From: Spirochaetia bacterium
Lineage (GTDB): Bacteria; Spirochaetota; Spirochaetia; JABMQR01
Direction: 5' to 3'
Assembly (NCBI GenBank): GCA_016784705.1
Contig: JADHUD010000052.1
Span: 1-11,800, forward strand
DNA length: 11,800 bases
Below the pieces are notes generated by a model. It saw nothing but the letters and a program-made list of their open reading frames with translations, had not been told where the DNA came from and ran no database searches. Shown piece by piece: positions 6,349 through 11,800 of the stretch (position 1 is the first letter of the stretch; each line of letters starts with the position of its first letter). The position numbers and the translations under genes were made by a program.

Positions 6349-7487
6349 ACAGTAGTCCCCTTTACTTCAATAGAAATAGCATCATACTGACAAACTTCAT
6401 GACAGCAGTAACAACGGATACACTTTTTATAATCAGGGATAACCCGTACCCCTCTTATCAGAGTTAGTGCATTTGCCGGACAAATTTCCACACATTCACC
6501 GCAACCGATGCAATTTTTATCAGAAAATAACGGCTTTGGTTCATTATACATAGGTTTAGAACGGCGAGGTAAAAATCCTAAAGCAGTTTTCAGTAATCCT
6601 GCTTCTTTATCCTGGTCTATGCGTTTGTAGGATCTATCTTTAAACTTATCAGGATGATCAATTGGGAATTCAATACTGTCAATAGATTGAACAGATGACA
6701 AATTTCTTTTTATTGCCTGTTTTACCGTTGGAATCAACTCTGGTACATAACCCATTACATAAGAGGCGGTAAAATCCAACGCAAGGGCATCGGAAGAGGC
6801 CATTATCAGTCCCATATGTTTTGGGGTACCGCTATTCGGACCTGGGCCTTCCATAGCAATGATCGCATCCATGATGGAAAATTGGGGAGTTGCTGTCTGA
6901 TATAAATCTAAAAGCATATCTGCAAATTTTATTCTTTCAGGGAAGCGTAAATGATATGGGCTTTTTGCGAGGCTGGGAATAAGACCGAAAAGATTTTTTA
7001 CAGCTCCAGTCATATACATTAACTGGTGGGTCTTCATTTTCGGCAGGGAAATGATCATATCACAATTATTAACAGCATTTGTTAAAGTGAAAGAGTTTTT
7101 CTTTCGTTTTTTCTTTTGGGTTGATGCATTTCCAACCTTAACCGGCTTATCTGTAAAATCTACCCAGATAGCTCCAGATTCGTCACAAACGGCTTTTAAA
7201 CCGCATTTTTTTCCTGTGAATGAAGATCTCTGAATAGTTGGTGAATCTCCAACATAGGCAGTTCCGCCCATTTTCCGGACGAACCGTATCACTGCACGAA
7301 GTACTTCAGGATGGGTAGTAACAGCGCGTTCAGGAGGCACATCTGATAAAATATTAGGTTTTAACAGGACTTTTTTTCCTGAAATATGGGGAAATCCTGC
7401 AGCCAGGCAGGCTGCTTCAACAGCTTTATACACAGCTTCAGGCTCATATGAACTGCAAGCTGAAAGTGAAATTACAGGTTTTTCCAT
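6345..7487 (-). CDS. DUF362 domain protein with C-terminal 2[4Fe-4S] ferredoxin module
   Basis: 380 residues. The N-terminal DUF362 domain shows the usual marks: VLLKPNILS (40-48), TTHPEVLRAV (57-66), YVGDSP (78-83), KMKTH (150-154), GAVKNLFG (161-168) and MDAIIAMEGPGPNSG (206-220). The C-terminal 60 residues hold two four-cysteine motifs: Cys326, 329, 332 and 336 (CIGCGECVEICP), then Cys356, 359, 362 and 366, with an extra Cys361 in the second. This implies two [4Fe-4S] clusters and electron transfer in the cytoplasm. The domain has no settled reaction that I can name. A lysine/arginine cluster (KKKRKK, 125-130) is unusual. A GAGGA ribosome site 7 nt upstream supports the ATG at 7487. It is first in a minus-strand run with the small membrane protein and helicase genes and follows a sigma-70-like promoter at 7572-7600. 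Confidence 0.93.
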   Translation of the reverse strand: MEKPVISLSACSSYEPEAVYKAVEAACLAAGFPHISGKKVLLKPNILSDVPPERAVTTHPEVLRAVIRFVRKMGGTAYVGDSPTIQRSSFTGKKCGLKAVCDESGAIWVDFTDKPVKVGNASTQKKKRKKNSFTLTNAVNNCDMIISLPKMKTHQLMYMTGAVKNLFGLIPSLAKSPYHLRFPERIKFADMLLDLYQTATPQFSIMDAIIAMEGPGPNSGTPKHMGLIMASSDALALDFTASYVMGYVPELIPTVKQAIKRNLSSVQSIDSIEFPIDHPDKFKDRSYKRIDQDKEAGLLKTALGFLPRRSKPMYNEPKPLFSDKNCIGCGECVEICPANALTLIRGVRVIPDYKKCIRCYCCHEVCQYDAISIEVKGTTV

Positions 7488-7571
7488 GAAAAATCCTCAG
7501 GTATTAATTTGATGATGATATCTTTTTACAATTTTAAAATCAGTTAATTCTGAAAAACTACCAGTGCTAAG

Positions 7572-7600
7572 AGTGTATAGTTAATCATATTTTTTGTCAG
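7572..7600 (-). promoter_or_regulatory. Sigma-70-like promoter for the DUF362 operon
   Basis: On the minus strand CTGACA (-35, 7600-7595) is followed after 17 bp by TACACT (-10, 7577-7572). These match the consensus at five and four of six positions. The predicted start is near 7565, giving a leader of about 77 nt before the ATG at 7487. The -35 is 5 bp from the -35 of the divergent promoter, so one regulator bound between them could affect both. Confidence 0.5.
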
Positions 7601-7605
7601 TACCC

Positions 7606-7634
7606 TTGACATAAACAGTAGGGTTACATAGTGT
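7606..7634 (+). promoter_or_regulatory. Sigma-70-like promoter for the HAD hydrolase gene
   Basis: A perfect TTGACA (-35, 7606-7611), a 17-bp spacer, then TAGTGT (7629-7634), a weak -10 matching three of six positions. The predicted start (about 7640-7641) coincides with the annotated ATG at 7641, so the message would be leaderless or nearly so. No Shine-Dalgarno site is found at normal distance; AGGG at 7620-7623 is 17 nt away. Confidence 0.5.
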
Positions 7635-7640
7635 TTTGTT

Positions 7641-8330
7641 ATGATAACGACAACAGATAGAGACAATTCTCATCGTACAGCTCTTATTTTTGACATGGAT
7701 GGAACACTTCTGGATACACTACCGGATATTGCCCGGTCATTTAATACGGTATTCAGGAAAAATGGTTTTCCTGAGTATGAACCGGAAGATTATAAAGTGT
7801 TTGTGGGAAGTGGTTTGAGGAATGCCTTGATTTCAGCCCTACCGGATGATGCCAGACTGTCAGGCGATGTACTACAACTATTACTGAGACAGATAATGGA
7901 TGAATACAGCAGGGATCCTGCTGGATTAACAAAGCCCTACGACGGTATTTCTGAGCTGCTCCATGATCTGGCAGAATTTGATATTAAGATGGCTGTGTTA
8001 TCCAACAAAGCTCATGAATTAACGCTGCCGATAGTAAAGAATTTTTTTTCAGATATCCCATTTGTGGAAATTATGGGTAAATCAGAGAGGTTTCCCTTAA
8101 AACCTTCCCCTGAATCAGCTCAATATATCATTGAACAGATGAGGTGTAATCCGCAGAATACTCTTATGATTGGTGATTCAGCTGTTGATTTTCATACAGC
8201 ACAGCAGGCAGGCATGATATCCGTATCTGTTTCATGGGGATTTAATTCAATTGAGAAACTGCAGAAAGCCGGCTGTCAGCTGGTTGTGAATAGTGTAGAA
8301 GAACTAAGGGAATTTATTCTTACATCATGA
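7641..8330 (+). CDS. HAD-superfamily phosphatase, phosphoglycolate phosphatase (Gph)-like
   Basis: 229-residue cytoplasmic hydrolase. All four HAD motifs are present: I, FDMDGTLLDT (17-26), with nucleophile Asp18 and acid/base Asp20; II, VLSNK (119-123); III, Lys154 in LKPSP; IV, MIGDSAVD (176-183), with Mg-binding Asp179 and Asp183. A helical cap between motifs I and II (about 27-105) and the overall length match the Gph/pyrophosphatase PpaX type. The family removes phosphate from 2-phosphoglycolate or similar small metabolites, but the exact substrate cannot be read from sequence. The start is the only ATG before motif I. It lacks a ribosome site and falls where the upstream promoter predicts transcription to begin. 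The stop at 8328-8330 is followed at once by a palindromic repeat. Confidence 0.92.
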   Translation: MITTTDRDNSHRTALIFDMDGTLLDTLPDIARSFNTVFRKNGFPEYEPEDYKVFVGSGLRNALISALPDDARLSGDVLQLLLRQIMDEYSRDPAGLTKPYDGISELLHDLAEFDIKMAVLSNKAHELTLPIVKNFFSDIPFVEIMGKSERFPLKPSPESAQYIIEQMRCNPQNTLMIGDSAVDFHTAQQAGMISVSVSWGFNSIEKLQKAGCQLVVNSVEELREFILTS

Positions 8331-8374
8331 GAGGAAATTTCAAAATGATTTTTTTTGAAATTTCGAAATTGGCT
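8331..8374 (+). repeat. Dispersed palindromic repeat, copy 2
   Basis: GAAATTTCAAAA (8334-8345) pairs perfectly with TTTTGAAATTTC (8353-8364) around a 7-base loop. Bases 8331-8366 match the minus strand of 3759-3795 except for one missing A. The following GAAATTGGCT (8365-8374) also follows hairpin 1 at 3667-3676. It begins one base after the HAD stop codon. No T-run follows the stem, so termination is possible but not of the canonical type; stabilising the 3' end of the HAD mRNA is another option. Confidence 0.8.
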
Positions 8375-8421
8375 CATGATATAAATATTTTATTGATACT
8401 GCATAAAATTAATAGAAATTA

Positions 8422-8430
8422 TGATATAAT
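8422..8430 (+). promoter_or_regulatory. Extended -10 promoter upstream of the membrane-protein gene
   Basis: TGATATAAT is a perfect TATAAT preceded by the TGn extension, which can work without a -35. No good -35 lies 16-18 bp upstream. The start would be near 8437, giving a leader of about 200 nt before the ATG at 8638. A dyad ATTTTAT (8387-8393)/ATAAAAT (8403-8409) lies just upstream. Confidence 0.5.
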
Positions 8431-8436
8431 TGGTTA

Positions 8437-8637
8437 AAATACAAGGAGTTTGTCGGGCTTGGAATTTCGACTTGGAATATTAAAGTGAAAGATCCTGTCT
8501 GTATCCAATGATTTTTCAGCCGGAAAATTCAGATTTTAATCTGAAAAACTCAGAGTTTACTCTGAGACCTGATAAGTCCGGAAGACATCATGGATGTTTC
8601 ATAGCTGATGGTACCCTTGAGGGAGGCTGAAAAAGAG
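8437..8637 (+). ncRNA. Candidate structured mRNA leader with competing pairings
   Basis: The 277-bp gap after the HAD gene holds no clear gene. Its second half is rich in complementary segments: hairpin TTCAGATT/AATCTGAA (8528-8535/8538-8545), hairpin CTCAGAG/CTCTGAG with a TTTA loop (8549-8555/8560-8566), hairpin ACATC/GATGT (8585-8589/8593-8597), and CCGGA/TCCGG (8520-8524/8577-8581) enclosing the first two as a three-way junction. TTTTTCAGCC (8512-8521) is perfectly complementary to GGCTGAAAAA (8625-8634), which includes the end of the SD GGGAGG. The same segment can instead pair over 8 bp with CTGAAAAA (8541-8548). I recognise no known riboswitch core. Folding and function are inferred. 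Confidence 0.45.
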
Positions 8638-9405
8638 ATGAGTGGTTTTTATCTGATAAAAAGAACGTTTGGTAAATCTTTGTACTTGAATCCGTTTTTG
8701 AACAAGAAATGGGTAATAGACTGGGATCTGGAAGAACAAATAAAGATTAAAGTTTCAAACAAAATATCTGAACAAGATAAAGAAGATTATTTATTTGAGC
8801 TGTATACCGGAATTGACAGTGGAGTGAATAGCTGGATTCAGGAACTTAAGTATATTCCGCGGTTTATAAATTCTGCACTGGCATTTTTAGTTGTCTATTT
8901 TTTTATGTCGTTTGTTATTCGGGATCCTTTTCCGGTAATTGATGAACTGATAGCTGGTGCAGCAGCTGCAGTTGGAATCTACTTTTTAACTGCTGCCAGA
9001 AATAGAAAATCTGATATTGCAATGAAAAAAAGAATAGAGCTGAAAAATCAGGCTGACCAGGCAGCTTTTATTGTTGATGAAAAACTGCTTGTTCTGGAAG
9101 AGCTGCTTTTAGCGTATGATGAAATGTCTGCAGTGACTCTTTCCGATAAAATTTGCGGAGATGAAGGCGGAATTACACTGCTTGAGAAGACAGAAAAAAC
9201 AGCTGATATTGCAGAAGATGTTCGGATTTTGCTTCATAGAAATGAAAATCATAAAAAAATACTTCGCCGGCTTCCATCAGTTAATACTGAGAGGGAAATA
9301 ACCGCTATGTCTGCACATCTGCTTAATCTTGCTGGAAGAAGGAAAATTGATTTGCCTCTGCTAGCTCTGTACAGATCACTGACAATGGATGAAAATTCTG
9401 ATTAG
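8638..9405 (+). CDS. Unrecognised two-helix membrane protein
   Basis: I do not recognise this family. From the ATG at 8638 it has 255 residues: a basic and aromatic N-terminus (1-40), an acidic stretch (about 45-60), two adjacent hydrophobic helices at about 77-94 and 101-120 forming a hairpin, and a mostly helical, charged C-terminal domain (about 121-255), probably cytoplasmic. No catalytic motif or signal peptide is apparent. An earlier in-frame ATG at 8608 has no ribosome site; GGGAGG (8621-8626), 11 nt before 8638, favours the later start. It follows a long structured leader and precedes comEC by 40 bp on the same strand, so the two may be co-transcribed. That position does not by itself link it to DNA uptake. 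Confidence 0.82.
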   Translation: MSGFYLIKRTFGKSLYLNPFLNKKWVIDWDLEEQIKIKVSNKISEQDKEDYLFELYTGIDSGVNSWIQELKYIPRFINSALAFLVVYFFMSFVIRDPFPVIDELIAGAAAAVGIYFLTAARNRKSDIAMKKRIELKNQADQAAFIVDEKLLVLEELLLAYDEMSAVTLSDKICGDEGGITLLEKTEKTADIAEDVRILLHRNENHKKILRRLPSVNTEREITAMSAHLLNLAGRRKIDLPLLALYRSLTMDENSD

Positions 9406-9445
9406 TTTTTGAATATTTAACTCAAATACTTAAGTTATAGATTGT

Positions 9446-10978
9446 ATGGGAATCTCTTTTTATCAAGTCAGTGATAATAAAGTATTGTTATCGACACTTA
9501 TTATCTGGGGAGTTTGCAGCATTGCGTCAAGCCTGAAAGGGCAGGAATTGATTTTTGCCTACCTGCTTATTGTTCCTTTTTTTATCGTTATTGCCCGAAT
9601 AAACTGCAGTCCGGAACTCAATTTGACAGCAGTTATTTCTATATTTTTACTCTTTTTCAGTGTGGTACAAGCCCTGTATTCACCGTCAGGTACTGGTATT
9701 CAGGATAACGCGCTTCAGCACTTACTGGTTCAAACACATACAATTCATGGGTGTCTTTCATCTGATTCAAAATTTATTAATGGAACAAAACAAGAGTTCC
9801 TCCTGAAAGTTGAGAAAATACTCGATACCAGTCATGAATTCTCCTTTTCAGCTGATTTTGAGGTTGAGGTTGTTCTTTATAACCCGAATCGTTATTTTTC
9901 AGGGGAATTCGTAGAAGTCCCGGGACAATTTGTTCTTAATGAATCAATAGTACAAAATTCCGGAAGGAAAAAGGAGAGTTCTCTGATTTTTTATGCATCT
10001 GATATTTTTCCAGAAAAGGAAGAATACTCTGTTATGCACAAGGTTGTAATGCTGAGAAAAAGATGTATTGAATATGTGTACCTTCAGTTTTCAGAACTGC
10101 CGTATGATGTCTCCGAGTTATCCACTGCTCTGTTACTGGGAAGAAAAGAAGATGCTTCAAATCCAATAATTCGATTATTCAGAGAGGCAGGTTGTGCCCA
10201 TATTCTGGCCTTGTCGGGAATGCACCTTCATGTACTAAGCGTTTTGGTTTTCTGGGTATTAAGACTCTTAATTGGATCAAAAAAATCAAAAATTGCAACT
10301 TCCTTTTCAATCATTGTATTTGTATGGATAGCAGGCGGAAAACCTTCACTCATTCGTTCAATGATTATGTTTATAATAATTTCGAACCGCAGGAAAAAAG
10401 ATCTCCTTAATTCTTCATTCCTGTTATCTTCACTAACCTGTACCCTTGCAATTCAGTCTTTTCTTTTCCCGTCGTACTGTTCAGGACCAGGCTATTTTCT
10501 CTCTTATTCAGCAATGTTAGGCATAGTTGTATTTGCCGGAAGAATTTCGATACATTTACCGGGAGTTATGCCGCCGCCATTACGTTCTGCTATTGCAGCT
10601 TCATTAGCTGCTTTTACTGCCTCATCCCCTTTTCTTGTACATTATTTTGGCGAAATCTATCCAATTGGGATAATTGCTTCTATTCCTTTAACTTTCTTGA
10701 TAACGCTTTACATGATAACCTGCATTATTTTTCTTCTCCCGTTTCCTTCAGCAGAGATTCTTACTATTCTCAGGAAAATTTTACTGTATGAATTTTCAAT
10801 AATTGAACGGGTAAGTATATTTTTCAGCAAAACCCCAGCAATTATTATTGAAAGCAATACGGTTTTTAATGCTTTCATCGTGACGGCCGGTTTTATGTTA
10901 TTGACCGTGTTCATATCAATTGAGTATTCTATCTACAAAAATAGGGGTTACATATCAGTTCGCTGCACGACAAAATAA
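9446..10978 (+). CDS. comEC: ComEC/Rec2-type DNA-uptake channel lacking a metallo-beta-lactamase domain
   Basis: 510-residue polytopic inner-membrane protein, the channel through which single-stranded DNA enters during natural transformation. Order: N-terminal hydrophobic helices (about 12-78), a soluble OB-like region (about 95-190), then the competence domain with many helices (about 245-495). The signature AHILALSGMHLHVLS (251-265) is present, followed by PSLIRSMIM (300-308) and LSYSAMLGIV. The C-terminal metallo-beta-lactamase domain found in many long ComEC proteins (700-800 residues) is absent: the protein ends soon after the last helix, and the next gene begins at once. No good ribosome site precedes the ATG, and a TAA at 9430-9432 closes the frame upstream, so the start is fixed by default. 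Its stop TAA (10976-10978) overlaps the likely beginning of rsmA homology. No other competence gene is in the window. Confidence 0.9.
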   Translation: MGISFYQVSDNKVLLSTLIIWGVCSIASSLKGQELIFAYLLIVPFFIVIARINCSPELNLTAVISIFLLFFSVVQALYSPSGTGIQDNALQHLLVQTHTIHGCLSSDSKFINGTKQEFLLKVEKILDTSHEFSFSADFEVEVVLYNPNRYFSGEFVEVPGQFVLNESIVQNSGRKKESSLIFYASDIFPEKEEYSVMHKVVMLRKRCIEYVYLQFSELPYDVSELSTALLLGRKEDASNPIIRLFREAGCAHILALSGMHLHVLSVLVFWVLRLLIGSKKSKIATSFSIIVFVWIAGGKPSLIRSMIMFIIISNRRKKDLLNSSFLLSSLTCTLAIQSFLFPSYCSGPGYFLSYSAMLGIVVFAGRISIHLPGVMPPPLRSAIAASLAAFTASSPFLVHYFGEIYPIGIIASIPLTFLITLYMITCIIFLLPFPSAEILTILRKILLYEFSIIERVSIFFSKTPAIIIESNTVFNAFIVTAGFMLLTVFISIEYSIYKNRGYISVRCTTK

Positions 10979-11010
10979 ATTACGATTCACTCTCCTCAGT
11001 TCTTGCACTT

Positions 11011-11800
11011 ATGCGTGACAACAGCCTCAGTTTCTCCAAGAAATTTGGTCAGAATTTTCTCATTTCTCCTGGATCCAGAAATAAAATTATTGATGCCCTC
11101 GAAATAAATGAAAATATCCGGAATATTTGGGAAATTGGCCCCGGAATTGGCGCCATGACTCATATGCTGTTAAAACGGGATGTAAAAATTTCTGTATTTG
11201 AGATAGATTACGGGTTTTGCGGTATTCTTAAGATACTATTCGGTGAAAATGAAAATTTCAGTTTAATCGAGGGTGATTTCTTGAAAAACTGGATACACTA
11301 TAAGGATAAAAACGGTTTACCAGACAGAATAATGGGTAATTTACCTTATAATGCAGGTTCTGCTATGATTGCAAATTTGATTGAAAAAAAATGCACACCG
11401 GAAATTATGGTCTTTACTCTTCAAAAAGAGGTAGCAATGCGTATTACCGCTGCACCAGGTTCGAAGAATTACTCCTCATTTACATTACTTTGCGGGATCG
11501 ATTATGAAACTACTAAATTAGGAGATCTAAATCCAGGTAACTTCTACCCAAAACCTGATGTAGTTTCCTCAATCATACAGTTTGTGAAGAGGCCAAAACC
11601 CTTGATCCCGGATGAGTATCGGGAACAGTTTATGGAAATTGTCAGGGATGTTTTCCGATCAAGAAGAAAAACCATAAAAAATAATTTATTACATGGAAAC
11701 TTTGGTGAAAGACATGGAAAAGAAGTGGCCTTGAAATTGCTTGAGGCTTCCTCTCTCAATAGCAATGAGAGAGGAGAAAACCTCACTGCAGAAAATATAC
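11011..11800 (+). CDS. rsmA: 16S rRNA (adenine1518/1519-N6) dimethyltransferase RsmA/KsgA (3' end beyond window)
   Basis: SAM-dependent enzyme that dimethylates two adjacent adenines in the 3' hairpin of 16S rRNA during late 30S assembly. From the ATG at 11011, 263 residues are visible and the frame is open at the window end. Motifs: KKFGQNFL near the N-terminus, SAM-binding EIGPGIGAMT (motif I), FEID (motif II), EGDFL, catalytic NLPYNAG (motif IV) and NFYPKPDVVSS before the C-terminal helical domain. The frame is open upstream to 10945, and the residues read from 10975 (INYDSLSSVLALM) look like a normal N-terminus for the family, but they begin with ATA. Neither position has a ribosome site. 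I report the conservative ATG; the true start may be the ATA at 10975, coupled to the comEC stop. Confidence 0.93.
   Translation, partial: MRDNSLSFSKKFGQNFLISPGSRNKIIDALEINENIRNIWEIGPGIGAMTHMLLKRDVKISVFEIDYGFCGILKILFGENENFSLIEGDFLKNWIHYKDKNGLPDRIMGNLPYNAGSAMIANLIEKKCTPEIMVFTLQKEVAMRITAAPGSKNYSSFTLLCGIDYETTKLGDLNPGNFYPKPDVVSSIIQFVKRPKPLIPDEYREQFMEIVRDVFRSRRKTIKNNLLHGNFGERHGKEVALKLLEASSLNSNERGENLTAENI
11749..11775. repeat. Inverted repeat inside rsmA
   Basis: TCCTCTCTCA (11749-11758) and TGAGAGAGGA (11766-11775) are perfectly complementary over 10 bp around a 7-base loop. The repeat lies in the coding region for the C-terminal domain, where the residues (SSLNSNERGE) look like a surface loop. 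It may be no more than codon coincidence. Confidence 0.6.

Noticed and set aside
8441..8488. Possible leader peptide after AAGGAG (8443-8448), starting at TTG 8459
   Set aside because: The SD is good, but the start would be a rare TTG and the product only 10 codons. No regulatory residue run (for example repeated Trp, His or Thr) is seen.
8608..8637. Ten-residue N-terminal extension of the membrane protein (ATG at 8608)
   Set aside because: No ribosome site precedes 8608, while GGGAGG lies inside the extension at a usable distance from the ATG at 8638.
11544..11786. Minus-strand 80-codon ORF inside rsmA
   Set aside because: It is a shadow of the rsmA frame and lacks any recognisable motif or ribosome site.

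Overview
The window is a bacterial chromosome segment of moderately low G+C with ordinary codon use, packed with genes that mostly have recognisable Shine-Dalgarno sites. No tRNA, rRNA, CRISPR array, insertion sequence or phage gene is visible. The gene set, and an rRNA dimethyltransferase N-terminus reading (I)NYDS...KKFGQNFL, would suit a free-living spirochaete. That is a weak taxonomic inference, because no single gene here settles it.

Left arm (1-7487, all minus strand). In transcription order the genes are a DUF362/ferredoxin protein, a small four-helix putative export protein (4-bp ATGA overlap), a UvrD/PcrA/Rep-type helicase, a 229-bp AT-rich gap filled with hairpins, a single-domain asparaginase-like protein, a NifA/NtrC-type sigma-54 activator (GAF, AAA+, Fis-type HTH), and an Amt ammonium channel cut by the window edge. 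The last three look like a nitrogen module. amt has a textbook sigma-54 promoter (GG-N10-GC). Two copies of a 16-bp palindrome CCTAC-N6-GTAGG lie about 230-260 bp upstream of the predicted amt start site. A third copy sits 8 bp before the activator's own start codon. This looks like a self-contained sigma-54 regulon with its operator identified from sequence.

Middle (7488-7640). The 153-bp divergent region carries back-to-back sigma-70-like promoters with -35 boxes 5 bp apart. The rightward one predicts a leaderless or nearly leaderless mRNA.

Right arm (7641-11800, all plus strand). The genes are a phosphoglycolate-phosphatase-like HAD hydrolase, an unrecognised two-helix membrane protein behind a roughly 200-nt leader, a ComEC/Rec2 DNA-uptake channel without a metallo-beta-lactamase domain, and RsmA/KsgA (truncated by the window end). 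The leader can form mutually exclusive pairings, one of which masks the ribosome binding site. The comEC stop overlaps the codon where the KsgA N-terminus seems to begin, but that codon is ATA, not ATG.

A dispersed palindromic repeat (about 36 bp) occurs in near-identical form after the helicase gene and right after the HAD gene. A degenerate third relative lies before the asparaginase gene. The most interesting items are the CCTAC-N6-GTAGG regulon, the switch-like leader at 8512-8634, the repeat family, and the ATAA junction at comEC/rsmA.
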